Below, piece by piece: positions 31,531 to 40,322 of a DNA stretch of 64,000 bases (its first letter is position 1; each line of letters opens with the position of its first letter). The translations under genes and the position numbers were made by a program. The DNA comes from Bacillota bacterium (GTDB lineage Bacteria > Bacillota > Clostridia > Acetivibrionales > DTU013). The stretch is from positions 171,712 to 235,711 of the forward strand of contig JAFABI010000032.1 in the NCBI GenBank assembly GCA_023426125.1, in the 5' to 3' direction. The notes below the pieces were generated by a model. That model saw only the letters and a program-made list of their open reading frames with translations. It was not told the DNA's origin and ran no database searches.

Positions 31531-32403
31531 TTAATCAGTCTGCTGCTTTATTTTCCAATCCGCTATGTTCTTGACAATCAGATTGATAATGGCGATCACC
31601 GTCAAAAGTGAAGCTACCGCAAATGCAGCGGAAAACTTATATTCATTGTACAATATTTCAACATGAAGAGGTACTGTATTTGTCAGGCCTCTTATATGCC
31701 CCGAAACAACCGAAACGGCGCCGAACTCTCCGGCAGCTCTGGCAGCGGTCAGCATGACCCCATATAAAAGCGCCCACCGGACATTTGGAAGCGTGATCAG
31801 CCAGAAAGTCTTAAAACCGCTTGCCCCCAGCGTAAGCGCCGCTTCTTCCTCCGCAGTCCCCTGGGCCTCCATCAGAGGGATCAGTTCCCTTGCAACGAAG
31901 GGCAAGGTCACAAACAACGTGGCAAGAATAATCCCGGGAGGCGCAAAGATGATCTTTATCCCCCAGGCATTCAGAAGCGGGGCCAAAATACCGTGGCTGG
32001 TACTGAAAAGCAGAACAAAGATCAGACCTGCCACAACCGGTGAAATGGCAAAAGGCAAATCAATGATGGTGGTCAGCAGATTCTTGCCTTTAAACTTGAA
32101 TTTAGCCACCGCCCAGGCTGCAACCAGTCCAAATGCAGTATTTAACGGCACAACAACCGCTATGGTAAAAAGAGTAAGCTTTATGGCCTTCAAGGCAATG
32201 GGATCACTGATTGCGGCATAATATACGCTTGCTCCCTGTTCAAAGGCCTTAACAAAAACGGAAATAAGCGGGACGATAAGCATGACCGCAAAAAACAGCA
32301 ATGCAACCGCTATAAGTGTAATCCGGACAACTCTTGAATCTTTCGTCGCCCTTTTTTGATCCTGGTTTGTCATTTTTATACCGACAGGAATACTATCAGC
32401 CAT
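31531..32403 (-). CDS. cysW: Sulfate ABC transporter permease
   Basis: 290 residues with six predicted membrane helices (for example ITLIAVALLFFAVMLIVPLI) and the EAA loop AQGTAEEEAALTLGASGFKT, including the coupling motif. The family's DLPFAISPVVAGL is present. AGGAGG precedes the ATG at 32403. It pairs with CysT at the membrane and is driven by CysA. Only 10 bases separate it from cysT, so they are co-transcribed. Confidence 0.93.
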   Translation of the reverse strand: MADSIPVGIKMTNQDQKRATKDSRVVRITLIAVALLFFAVMLIVPLISVFVKAFEQGASVYYAAISDPIALKAIKLTLFTIAVVVPLNTAFGLVAAWAVAKFKFKGKNLLTTIIDLPFAISPVVAGLIFVLLFSTSHGILAPLLNAWGIKIIFAPPGIILATLFVTLPFVARELIPLMEAQGTAEEEAALTLGASGFKTFWLITLPNVRWALLYGVMLTAARAAGEFGAVSVVSGHIRGLTNTVPLHVEILYNEYKFSAAFAVASLLTVIAIINLIVKNIADWKIKQQTD

Positions 32404-32413
32404 TTTATCCCTC

Positions 32414-33265
32414 CTAACCCGACGTATGTCTGTTGCTTGCCCACCACTGGAAGAGATTGATCACCAGCAGCATGATGAAAGAAATAACAAGCATAATGGC
32501 CGCGACCGCCGTACCGCCCGCATAGTCGTATTGCTCCAGCTTTGTCCGGATCAGCAGGGGCGTTATCTCCGTTTTAAAAGGCATATTCCCCGAGATGAAA
32601 ACAACCGACCCATATTCGCCCAGAGCTCTTGCAAATGCCAGGGCAAAACCGGTGATGATGGCGGGCAGCAATTCAGGTATGATGATTTTGCAAAAGGTTT
32701 TAAACCTTGTCGCTCCAAGGCACGCCGCAGCCTCTTCAACTTCCAGGTCGATATTTTGCAGCACCGGCTGGACAGTCCTTACAACAAAGGGAAAACTGAT
32801 GAAGATCAGCGCAATGGTTATCCCCAGCGGGGTGTAGGATATTTTTATCCCCAGCGGCGCAAACAATTGGCCTATCCATCCGTTCTGGGCATAAAGCGTG
32901 GTAAGGGAGATGCCCGCAACAGCGGTTGGAAGGGCAAAGGGCAAGTCGATCAGACCGTCAATGAGCTTTTTGCCCGGAAATGTATACCTTTCCAGCACCC
33001 ATGCGATCAGCAGCCCGAAAACCGCATTTACCACGGCTGCCAGAAAAGAAGTCCCGAAGGATATTTTCAATGACGCCAGTACCCTTTCCGAAAGGGCGAT
33101 CTCCCAGAATTTCGCCGGGCCTATGCCGGAACTGTTTATAAAAACCATGGAAACGGGAATTAAAACCAGCAGGCCAATGTATAAAAGGGAAAAGCCCATT
33201 GTGATTCCAAAGCCGGGTATAACGCTGTGATGTTTTATTTTAAACGGTTTGATTGCCAGTTCCAT
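32414..33265 (-). CDS. cysT: Sulfate ABC transporter permease
   Basis: 283 residues with six membrane helices, DLPFALPTAVAGISLTTLYA and the EAA-type loop IDLEVEEAAACLGATRFKTF. GAGGTG lies 6 bases before the ATG at 33265; a GTG at 33274 is a possible alternative. It forms the channel with CysW and receives sulfate from the binding protein encoded just upstream. Confidence 0.93.
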   Translation of the reverse strand: MELAIKPFKIKHHSVIPGFGITMGFSLLYIGLLVLIPVSMVFINSSGIGPAKFWEIALSERVLASLKISFGTSFLAAVVNAVFGLLIAWVLERYTFPGKKLIDGLIDLPFALPTAVAGISLTTLYAQNGWIGQLFAPLGIKISYTPLGITIALIFISFPFVVRTVQPVLQNIDLEVEEAAACLGATRFKTFCKIIIPELLPAIITGFALAFARALGEYGSVVFISGNMPFKTEITPLLIRTKLEQYDYAGGTAVAAIMLVISFIMLLVINLFQWWASNRHTSG

Positions 33266-33301
33266 GAATTTCACCTCAATCGTGTATGGAGATATTCTAT
33301 T

Positions 33302-34408
33302 TTATTTTTCCGTATATATCTGGTCGAATACCCCACCATCGTCGAAGTGCTCTTTTTGAGCCTTATTCCAGCCGCCGAAGACCTCATCGATGGTAAAAAG
33401 GTTGATTTGTGGGAACTGGGTTTCATATTTCTTTGCAACCGCCTCATCCCTCGGCCTGTAATAATTCTTTGCCGCTATTTCCTGTCCCTCGCTGCTATAC
33501 AGGTATTCCAGGTAAGCTTCCGCCACCTCGCGGGTTCCTTTTTTATCAACGACGGAGTCCACAACGGCTACGGGCGGTTCGGCCAGGATGCTTACCGAAG
33601 GTACAACGATTTCAAATTTGTCCTCGCCCAGTTCGTTGATGGAAAGGAAAGCTTCATTTTCCCATGCGATAAGTACGTCTCCCAGACCGCGTTCGACAAA
33701 GGTCGTGGTTGAACCGCGGGCTCCGGAATCAAGAACAGGCACGTTTTCAAAAATTGCTTTCACAAACGCTTTCGCCTTTTCAGGGTCATTGCCGTCCTTT
33801 TTCAGCGAATAGCCCCAGGCCGCCAGGTAATTCCAGCGGGCGCCGCCCGATGTCTTGGGATTTGGAGTGATCACCTGTATCCCGGGCTTTGCCAGGTCAT
33901 CCCAATCCTTTATGTTCTTCGGATTTCCCTTTCTTACAAGGAAAACGATTGTCGAAGTATAGGGAGTGGAGTTGTTTGGCAAACGCTGCTGCCATTCTTT
34001 GCTGAGTATTTCTTTGTTTATGTTGATAGAATCAATATCATAGGCCAATGCCAGAGTGACTACATCCGCTTCATTTCCGTCGATTACCGTCCTGGCCTGG
34101 CTTCCCGAACCTCCGTGGGACTGCTGTACCGTCACATCCTGTCCGGTTTTATCCTTCCAATACTTTGCAAAAGCTGTGTTGTATTCCTGGTAAAGCTCAC
34201 GGGTAGGGTCATAGGATACGTTCAGTAGTGTTACGGGTTCAAGCGGCTTCGTCGCTGACGCCTGCTGGGTTGCTGCCGTCCCCGTCGAATCCCCCTGGCC
34301 CTGGGTTGAATTTCCGCCGCAACCGGCAAATGAAGTAATGATTGCCGCCATTAAGGCTACAATTAAGATTTGCTTTAACCTGGATCCTTTTTTTTCTAAC
34401 TTTCCCAT
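33302..34408 (-). CDS. Sulfate-binding lipoprotein of the ABC transporter
   Basis: About 368 residues: a lipoprotein signal (ILIVALMAAIITSFAGCGG) and the periplasmic-binding fold of the sulfate/thiosulfate family, with LLNVSYDPTRELYQEYN, QSHGGSGSQARTVIDG, NPKTSGGARWNYLAAWGY and YYRPRDEAV. It binds sulfate outside the membrane and hands it to CysT/CysW. The start at 34408 has GAGGAG 8 bases upstream. As the first gene of the array it lies behind a near-consensus promoter. Confidence 0.92.
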   Translation of the reverse strand: MGKLEKKGSRLKQILIVALMAAIITSFAGCGGNSTQGQGDSTGTAATQQASATKPLEPVTLLNVSYDPTRELYQEYNTAFAKYWKDKTGQDVTVQQSHGGSGSQARTVIDGNEADVVTLALAYDIDSININKEILSKEWQQRLPNNSTPYTSTIVFLVRKGNPKNIKDWDDLAKPGIQVITPNPKTSGGARWNYLAAWGYSLKKDGNDPEKAKAFVKAIFENVPVLDSGARGSTTTFVERGLGDVLIAWENEAFLSINELGEDKFEIVVPSVSILAEPPVAVVDSVVDKKGTREVAEAYLEYLYSSEGQEIAAKNYYRPRDEAVAKKYETQFPQINLFTIDEVFGGWNKAQKEHFDDGGVFDQIYTEK

Positions 34409-34460
34409 ATTCATCGCTCCTCACAAAATTCATTCCTAGTATTTCTATATGTTTAATGAT

Positions 34461-34523
34461 ATATTAAAGGGAATTTCTTTCCCTGTCAATAGGTTTTAAA
34501 AATTTTTTATTATTCCTATTGAC
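34461..34523 (-). promoter_or_regulatory. Sigma-A promoter and candidate operator of the sulfur array
   Basis: On the minus strand, TTGACA (34489-34484), a 17-base spacer and TAATAT (34466-34461). The spacer is itself a dyad, GGGAA-AGAAA-TTCCC (34469-34483). A larger inverted repeat, GTCAATAGG (34485-34493) and CCTATTGAC (34515-34523) in plus-strand reading, overlaps the -35 box. This is where a sulfur regulator (for example a CymR-like Rrf2 protein, not encoded here) or the ROK protein could bind. Confidence 0.7.
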
Positions 34524-34567
34524 TTAATAATATTTTGATTCTTATTGGCTTTACACAAAAGAGAGCA

Positions 34568-34777
34568 TCAATAGCTGAGACCCAGCGCCTTAAGCGCGTC
34601 CCCTAATAAAAGCATGACGCTGGGCACTTCCACACTGTTTGCCTGCAATACCGAAAGTACCAGCGCCGCAGCAAATAATAGAAGGAATGCAACCGCGGCA
34701 CGCCCAGAACGCCGCCGGATGATAGGCGTCAGGTCTATCAGGACGATCAGCGCAAAGCCGAACAAGATCAGTATCAT
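34568..34777 (-). CDS. Small two-helix membrane protein, germinant receptor D-subunit type
   Basis: 69 residues with two hydrophobic helices (ILILFGFALIVLIDL and AAVAFLLLFAAALVLSVLQ) joined by a short basic loop (RRRSGR). Small proteins of this shape are encoded next to many germinant receptor operons and modulate spore germination. The AAGGAGG ribosome site lies in the last codons of the GerB gene, 8 bases before the ATG, so it belongs to the ger operon. Confidence 0.7.
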   Translation of the reverse strand: MILILFGFALIVLIDLTPIIRRRSGRAAVAFLLLFAAALVLSVLQANSVEVPSVMLLLGDALKALGLSY

Positions 34778-34780
34778 GTG

Positions 34781-35881
34781 CTAGACCTCCTTTGTCCTGG
34801 GCAGATTCCGCAATTTGGCGATGATAAAGGTCAAAAGCGGTAGTAAAATCTCAAACAGCGTCCATATAACGGGTGTAGTTTCCCGGGCGGAGGCCGCATG
34901 CTCTATGGGATTGGGGTATAACGTCTGCCCATAGACGATGATCAGCGCCCCCGCCGCCAGCACGATGCGTCGGTATGCCTTGACCTTTATGAGCTGTGCA
35001 ATGGCAATCACCGACACATAATACAGGAAGGTGATCTTGAAGAACAGCAGCATGATGAGTGCGACTGCAAATAAAATCTCCATACGGCTGAGCGCTTCGC
35101 CCATATTGACAAGGCGAAGCGTCACCAGACCGGGAAGTGCGAACATGTGGAACATATTGCCCAGCATTGCGATATCGCGCACCACTACCGCCAGCAAGGT
35201 GAGTGCACCCATGCCAACTCCCCAAAACAGATATTTGGTAGTGTCGCGGCGCGACAGCTTCACATTGGGCGTGATCATCAAAAATGCCACAAGCTCGCCG
35301 AAGGGTATGGTGGCGATTATGTGGATGCTCTGCACATACTTGATGGCCGGCAGCTCAAACATGGGCAGAAAGTTTTCAAAGTCCAGCTGATTGAGGGCCA
35401 GCAAAATGGAAATGGCCACGATGCTAAATTCGACGACAACAAACAGCGCGCCATACCGTGTGATCACATTGAGGCCGTACCGTACAGCCCAGGCCGACAC
35501 CATAATACACAGAAGCACCAGCACCACATGGGGCGTCTCCGCCATAACGGTAATTTTTGCGAAATCCCCCAGGTCTGTCAGATTCAGTGCGGTCAGCGTT
35601 AAAAAAAACCATGCGTATAATACTCCGAAGATTTTCCCCACCACCGGACCATACACCTCGTCCAGGATTTGCAGCAGATTCTTATCCGGGAACATGACCA
35701 TCAAAGTCCTAAACAGCCATAGGAGCGGCAAGCAGAGCACTGTGCCGAACAGCACTGCCAGCCACGAATCCTGCAACGTAACAGTGGAAAGGAATGAGGT
35801 AAGCAATGCGGAAGATTGGAGGAAGAAAGCCACCGTGAACATGAACCGCTTACCTGATATTTGCGCCTTGTCAATCCTCAT
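34781..35881 (-). CDS. Spore germination permease-like protein GerB
   Basis: About 366 residues with around ten membrane helices, typical of the amino-acid-permease-like B subunit of GerA-class germinant receptors (for example LFGTVLCLPLLWLFRTLMVM, LLQILDEVYGPVVGKIFGVL). The chosen ATG at 35881 has GGAGG 9 bases upstream; the ATG at 35890 is less well placed. It overlaps the end of the GerC gene. It probably binds the nutrient germinant in the spore inner membrane. Confidence 0.88.
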   Translation of the reverse strand: MRIDKAQISGKRFMFTVAFFLQSSALLTSFLSTVTLQDSWLAVLFGTVLCLPLLWLFRTLMVMFPDKNLLQILDEVYGPVVGKIFGVLYAWFFLTLTALNLTDLGDFAKITVMAETPHVVLVLLCIMVSAWAVRYGLNVITRYGALFVVVEFSIVAISILLALNQLDFENFLPMFELPAIKYVQSIHIIATIPFGELVAFLMITPNVKLSRRDTTKYLFWGVGMGALTLLAVVVRDIAMLGNMFHMFALPGLVTLRLVNMGEALSRMEILFAVALIMLLFFKITFLYYVSVIAIAQLIKVKAYRRIVLAAGALIIVYGQTLYPNPIEHAASARETTPVIWTLFEILLPLLTFIIAKLRNLPRTKEV

Positions 35882-37055
35882 GCTTATCATCCTCCATCTC
35901 CAGGGATTGTATGATCTGGCCCGTTCCCGGAATGTTCACCCTGGCTTTGACGCTAAATTCGATATCCGGAAAGATGGCGTCCCACCGGCCTTTCATGGTC
36001 ATCCACTCTTTCGGGTATTTGCGGTGCACGGATGTGCCGAAGCCGTAAATGTCCGCATTTAACCCGCGCACGGTTTCAAAGCTGTCCGTAATTTTCCGCT
36101 GAATCTCTTCCTCGGCCAGCCGTACAAGATAGAGCAGCAATTCATCGGAGGACAGCCCGGTAAATCCACTGAGTTCGCCAAGGTTTAGCGTCGCATTTAC
36201 GGTTAACTCCACCCGTACGCCTTCATCCGGCCGCAGTGTAATCTCCCTCTTACAGTCCAGTTTTATGATATGAAAAACTGCTTTGCCCAGACTGCTGCCG
36301 GCTTCCATATCACACTGCCGCACGTTTCCCATGGACCATATATAGCCCATTGCCTCGTCGTTGGTCAGCCGCCCGATCATTCTGTCTTTCTTAAACACCG
36401 CCATGCCGGAAATCTTGATTTTCTGCTGATCGCCCTGACGGACCACCCGGATCATCGGCGCTATCGGCGAAGAGGTTTCGTCCAGAAGCTGAGAGGCAAA
36501 ATCCAGCATACGCACCCGGTATTTCTGGGATATGATGGCCAGATCGTTCAATGTGCGTGCCAAAAATATACCTGAAATCTTATCCTGAGCCAGTTTCGCT
36601 GAAAGTGCCTCCTCCGCACGTCCGTCCACCACCACCACCGGCACCTCCATGCGTGCCTGCTGATCGCGCATAAACAGGTCTAAACGTTTTTTAACGCCCT
36701 GCTCAGCCAGTGCCGCTCCAAGCAGCAGCACCTGGTTATGGTGCAATAACAGCTTGTGGCTGCTGTCCCGGTTGAGTTCCATCAGGCCGCCCATCATGGT
36801 ATCGCCGGTAGTTTTTAAAAGAATTACGGAATTCTCCTCCGAATTGGCTTCGCCCGAGCCCGAGGACTCCTGTTTGGCTTCGCCGATTTGCAGTGTAATG
36901 TCCATCTGATCCGGGTTGACGGCATCGTCCAGCGCCACGCCGGTAATGATGAACATCGCATCCAGTTCATGGTTATCCCAACAGCCGGATAAAAGCATCA
37001 TGAAAACCGGGGTAAGCATAGCGACAGCTATCAGGCGTATACTTCGTGCTATCAT
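35871..37055 (-). CDS. Ger(x)C family spore germination lipoprotein
   Basis: 394 residues. The signal ends in a lipobox, MLLSGCWDNHELDAMFIITG, the family hallmark with CWD after the lipid-bearing cysteine. GVALD, then LLHHNQVLLLGAALAEQG and the C-terminal IQRKITDSFETVRGLNADIY fit the GerAC domain. It is exported and held on the outer face of the spore inner membrane. Its start overlaps the GerA stop (ATGA). Confidence 0.9.
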   Translation of the reverse strand: MIARSIRLIAVAMLTPVFMMLLSGCWDNHELDAMFIITGVALDDAVNPDQMDITLQIGEAKQESSGSGEANSEENSVILLKTTGDTMMGGLMELNRDSSHKLLLHHNQVLLLGAALAEQGVKKRLDLFMRDQQARMEVPVVVVDGRAEEALSAKLAQDKISGIFLARTLNDLAIISQKYRVRMLDFASQLLDETSSPIAPMIRVVRQGDQQKIKISGMAVFKKDRMIGRLTNDEAMGYIWSMGNVRQCDMEAGSSLGKAVFHIIKLDCKREITLRPDEGVRVELTVNATLNLGELSGFTGLSSDELLLYLVRLAEEEIQRKITDSFETVRGLNADIYGFGTSVHRKYPKEWMTMKGRWDAIFPDIEFSVKARVNIPGTGQIIQSLEMEDDKHED

Positions 37056-38680
37056 GGCTTTTCACCCTCCGGACCATCCTCGTCCGGCGCATAGGGCCGA
37101 AGCGGCGGCACAAAAAAGCGGCGACGTGTCGTATCGCCGCGTGCGATACCCCCCGGGCGCCTGACCATGGACCAAAGCGGCATACGTATTACCGAATCCT
37201 GCAAGTTGCTTGTCCAGGCAAAACCGTCAAAGTATGCAACACCGAAGGAGGTCAGCGTAGCCAGATGGATCAGTATCGCCAGAAATCCCAGCGCGACACC
37301 GTAAAAGCCTACAAACGAAGCCAGCATCATCATGATCACTCTTAGAATGGAACCCGAGTCGTTTTGCGTAGGCACCAGGAAGCCGGCCACCGCTGTTACT
37401 GCAACGGTAATCACCATCGGCGCGCCGACCAGCCCGGCCGACACAGCCGCGTCGCCCATGATCAGTGCGCCCACAATGCTGATGGCCTGCCCTACCGGGC
37501 GCGGCAGCCGGATCCCCGCCTCGCGCAGTATCTCAAAGGCAAATATCATGATCAAGGCTTCGATAAAAACCGGAAAGGGCGTGCCTTCACGCGCCTTTGC
37601 GATGGTAAACAGCAGCGTGGTAGGGATCAGTTCCTGGTGAAAGGCGGTCAGTGCAATGAAGATGGCGGGTGCGAAAACTGTAATAAGGTACGCGATGAAA
37701 CGCAATATCCGTATCAGGCTCGCATATAGGGGACGGGCATAGTAGTCCTCGGCGGTCTGAAAACTCTCGATAAACATCATCGGCGCAGTCAACACAAAAG
37801 GCGTGCCGTCCACCACAATGGCGGTGCGCCCCTCCAGTATACACGCCGCGATTACGTCGGGCTTTTCACTGTAGCCTATGGTGGCAAAAGGTGAAAAGGG
37901 CGCGTCCTCGATGTATTCCTCAATGTAACCCGATTCCAGGATAGAATCCACCTCCAGATGGCTTATGCGGTATTTGACAGTCTCCACCACCTTGGGATCA
38001 GCCACGCCGTCCAGATACATCAGGCATACGCTGGTCCGTGTTTTCCGCCCCACGGTCATGTGTTCGACACGCAGCTGCCCATTGCGGATCTTGCGCCGGA
38101 TCAGCGCGGTGCTGGTATGCAGGTTCTCGGTAAACCCCTCCCTCGGGCCTCTCACCACCGTCTCGGATTGGGGCTCTGATACACTGCGTCTGTCCCAGCC
38201 CCTGGTGCTGACGACAAGCCCGGCCGCACAGCCGTCCACAAGAAACACCGTATCGCCCGCGAGGCAGCCCGACACAAGCTCCTGCATCGACTGGGCGGTC
38301 TTGACGTCTCCGGCGCACAACACCTCCTTTTGAAGTGCATCCAGCAGCTCCCGCCCTGCCGGCAGCGGGCGTGTCCCTGGCTTCCAGCCCATCACCGGAC
38401 GCAGGATGGCTTCGGTCAACATGGAGTTGTCCACCAGACCGTCGATGAAAACCAGTGCGCCGGCGAGGCTGTTGTCTGCACCAAAACGGAAGGGATGCAC
38501 CTTTACATCGCTGCCGCCGCCCAATATGGCTTTCAGGCTGCTCAAGTTTTCCTGAAGCGGTTCTTTTATTTCATCTGCACATTCGCCGCCGGTTTTCGGG
38601 TCGCCGTCGGCCTCATGGTATTGCAAATGCCTGAAGTTACTTAAATAGCGTATTTTTCGTATGAGAAATCCAAAAAACAA
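37052..38680 (-). CDS. GerA-family spore germination protein
   Basis: 542 residues. A soluble N-terminal half (ENLSSLKAILGGGSDVKVHP, LYLDGVADPKVVETVKYRI) is followed by conserved VDGTPFVLTAPMMFIESFQT and five to six membrane helices. It is the A subunit of a germinant receptor. The start is unclear: the frame opens with TTG at 38680, while a short ATG frame with a good ribosome site overlaps it out of phase upstream at about 38698. It is the first gene of a leftward gerA-C-B-D operon. Confidence 0.88.
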   Translation of the reverse strand: MFFGFLIRKIRYLSNFRHLQYHEADGDPKTGGECADEIKEPLQENLSSLKAILGGGSDVKVHPFRFGADNSLAGALVFIDGLVDNSMLTEAILRPVMGWKPGTRPLPAGRELLDALQKEVLCAGDVKTAQSMQELVSGCLAGDTVFLVDGCAAGLVVSTRGWDRRSVSEPQSETVVRGPREGFTENLHTSTALIRRKIRNGQLRVEHMTVGRKTRTSVCLMYLDGVADPKVVETVKYRISHLEVDSILESGYIEEYIEDAPFSPFATIGYSEKPDVIAACILEGRTAIVVDGTPFVLTAPMMFIESFQTAEDYYARPLYASLIRILRFIAYLITVFAPAIFIALTAFHQELIPTTLLFTIAKAREGTPFPVFIEALIMIFAFEILREAGIRLPRPVGQAISIVGALIMGDAAVSAGLVGAPMVITVAVTAVAGFLVPTQNDSGSILRVIMMMLASFVGFYGVALGFLAILIHLATLTSFGVAYFDGFAWTSNLQDSVIRMPLWSMVRRPGGIARGDTTRRRFFVPPLRPYAPDEDGPEGEKP

Positions 38681-38730
38681 TCAGGATCAATTCCTTTCAT
38701 GGTGTTTTCCTTTTTCCCTGTATTCCTATT

Positions 38731-38761
38731 TAGTATGATCGGACCGTTCCACCGTTATGAC
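38731..38761 (-). promoter_or_regulatory. Sigma-G-like (forespore) promoter of the ger operon
   Basis: On the minus strand, GTCATA (38761-38756), an 18-base spacer and CATACTA (38737-38731). CATACTA is the sigma-G -10 consensus and the -35 matches TGMATA at four positions. The position, about 50 bases before the GerA frame, and forespore timing fit what is known of germinant receptors. Confidence 0.65.
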
Positions 38762-38857
38762 AGTCAATGGCGGCAAGAATAATTTATTTTTTGGAAATGC
38801 TGGCTTGCAGCTTTTTATGAAAGTGTGAAATTAGGGACCAAATGTCCCAAAAAGGCT

Positions 38858-38898
38858 GATGCCATGCGAGTTTCGAAACATGGCATCTTTTTATTTTT
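38858..38898 (+). terminator. Intrinsic-terminator-like hairpin
   Basis: GATGCCATG (38858-38866) pairs with CATGGCATC (38879-38887), followed on the plus strand by TTTTTATTTTTG. No plus-strand gene lies upstream. It sits beyond the end of the minus-strand TetR gene, whose transcripts it may also end, although the T-run is on the other strand. Confidence 0.5.
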
Positions 38899-38980
38899 GT
38901 AGAGATGGGATTTATCGTTTTGTATGCAAAAATTCCTTTATCACTTAAGCAAAGAGCTTTAATACCGTTTAGAAATTTGG

Positions 38981-39613
38981 TCATCTCAAGGCGTCTGCAA
39001 GCAAATCAAAGCTGAACCCGAGGAATTCGTTCTCGTCCAGTTGTAGCATGTCCCACATGCTCCTATCCATTGAGGATACGGCAAACAGCAGGCTGAATGC
39101 GCTAAAAAATGCAAAAAACACCGCTTTTCTCATATCCAGGTTGGCATTGATGCTACCATCCGATATCCCTTTGCCAACAAGATCCATGTAGTGCCTCATC
39201 CTTACTCCGTTTAGCATTTCCATCTCGCAGAAATGCGGGCTTGCCTCGCAATTCTGCCGGTTGGCCGGCTGGTAGTTCAAAAGCCGGAACATTCCAAGAT
39301 GGTCTCTGAAGAACTGCAAATAGACTTTGTTGGCCAAACGGATTTTCTCAAGGGCATTCGTCCCCTGTTCTATCGCTTCTTCATAGTTTGCGGTGAGCTG
39401 CCGCGCCCCTTTCAATGCCACTGCATAAAAGAGGTCCTCCTTGCTTTTGAAGTATTGATACAGCGTCCGTTTCGTCAATCCCGCCTCTTTTGCCACATCA
39501 TCGATGGACGTGTTCTCAAAGCCTCTTTGCATGAAGAGCTTTTCCGCGGCATTGAGGAAGGAGGCTTTTTTCTGTGCTTTGTTCCATTCACGCTTCGATT
39601 GGTTTTTTTCCAC
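38981..39613 (-). CDS. TetR/AcrR-family transcriptional regulator
   Basis: About 210 residues. The N-terminal helix-turn-helix is clear: ASFLNAAEKLFMQRGFENTS, DDVAKEAGLTKRTLYQYFKS, then KEDLFYAV. The ligand domain is unassigned. A GTG start at 39613 is preferred since GAGAGG lies about 11 bases upstream. The longer GTG at 39637 has no ribosome site and would overlap the -35 box of the divergent promoter. It probably represses that promoter and its own. Confidence 0.85.
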   Translation of the reverse strand: MEKNQSKREWNKAQKKASFLNAAEKLFMQRGFENTSIDDVAKEAGLTKRTLYQYFKSKEDLFYAVALKGARQLTANYEEAIEQGTNALEKIRLANKVYLQFFRDHLGMFRLLNYQPANRQNCEASPHFCEMEMLNGVRMRHYMDLVGKGISDGSINANLDMRKAVFFAFFSAFSLLFAVSSMDRSMWDMLQLDENEFLGFSFDLLADALR

Positions 39614-39630
39614 TTTTTTTAAATCCTCTC

Positions 39631-39690
39631 TTGACACAAAAGTATAACGGCGGTATACTATTTCTAAAAGTATACTATGAGTATATTAAT
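39631..39690 (+). promoter_or_regulatory. Promoter with TetR-type operator half-sites
   Basis: TTGACA (39631-39636), a 17-base spacer and TATACT (39654-39659) make a near-perfect sigma-A promoter pointing at the FMN-binding gene. AGTATA-N7-TATACT (39641-39659) is an inverted repeat across the spacer and -10, and a second palindrome, AGTATACT, lies at 39669-39676. Binding there would block the promoter. Confidence 0.65.
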
Positions 39691-39752
39691 TTACAGTAAT
39701 ATAATAATGCATTCTTAACCGTCTGTCAATATTTTTGAAAGGGGCAGTTTTA

Positions 39753-40211
39753 ATGAAAAGAAAGGGGAAAAGAAAAATGTGGATTGTAATTGGTGTGGTC
39801 GCAGGCCTTATCGTGGTATTCCTGATAGGTGCGATACTCTGTAATGTGTTCACTTCGAAGGAACGGCGCGAGGCCAGAGACCTTCCCATCGGCGTCATTG
39901 ATTTCAAGGAACTCAACGACGGCACTTATATGGGAGAATATGAGGGCGGCATGTATAAATTAAGAGCTGCGAAAGTTCAGGTAACCGTCTCCTCGGGCGA
40001 GGTGACGGACATCAAGCTGTTGAAGGGCGCTTTAAATAAGGAGGGCCAACCGGCTGAACTCAACGCGAAAGGCTTGAGCATCAAGGATTTGTTTGGCAGG
40101 GTAATCAACTCGCAATCGCTGCAGGTAGATGCCATCAGCGGCGCAACCCTTACCTCCAAAGCCCACCTGAAGGCAGTGGAAGATGCACTGGAGCAGGCGC
40201 AGGCCCAGTAA
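39753..40211 (+). CDS. Membrane-anchored FMN-binding domain protein (flavinylated)
   Basis: 152 residues from the ATG at 39753, which has AAAGGGG upstream. One N-terminal membrane helix (MWIVIGVVAGLIVVFLIGAI) is followed by an FMN-binding domain with NDGTYMGEYEGGMYKL and the acceptor motif VDAISGATLTSKA. Thr132 would carry covalent FMN added by ApbE, as in NqrC and RnfG. The domain would face the outside and pass electrons. It is divergent from the TetR gene and followed by a flavodoxin, which suggests a small extracytoplasmic electron route. Confidence 0.88.
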   Translation: MKRKGKRKMWIVIGVVAGLIVVFLIGAILCNVFTSKERREARDLPIGVIDFKELNDGTYMGEYEGGMYKLRAAKVQVTVSSGEVTDIKLLKGALNKEGQPAELNAKGLSIKDLFGRVINSQSLQVDAISGATLTSKAHLKAVEDALEQAQAQ

Positions 40212-40322
40212 AACGAAAGGGCTGCCACTGCATTGCTCCAGGTTTTTCAGCGGACGGATGGCTATGGGAGTCCCGGTCCGCATAAATATATACTATGTAA
40301 ATTAAAGTAGAGGAGGATCCCC

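Noticed and set aside
38784..38984. 66-residue frame on the minus strand after the TetR gene
   Set aside because: It runs through a terminator-like hairpin, has no ribosome site and no recognizable composition of a protein.
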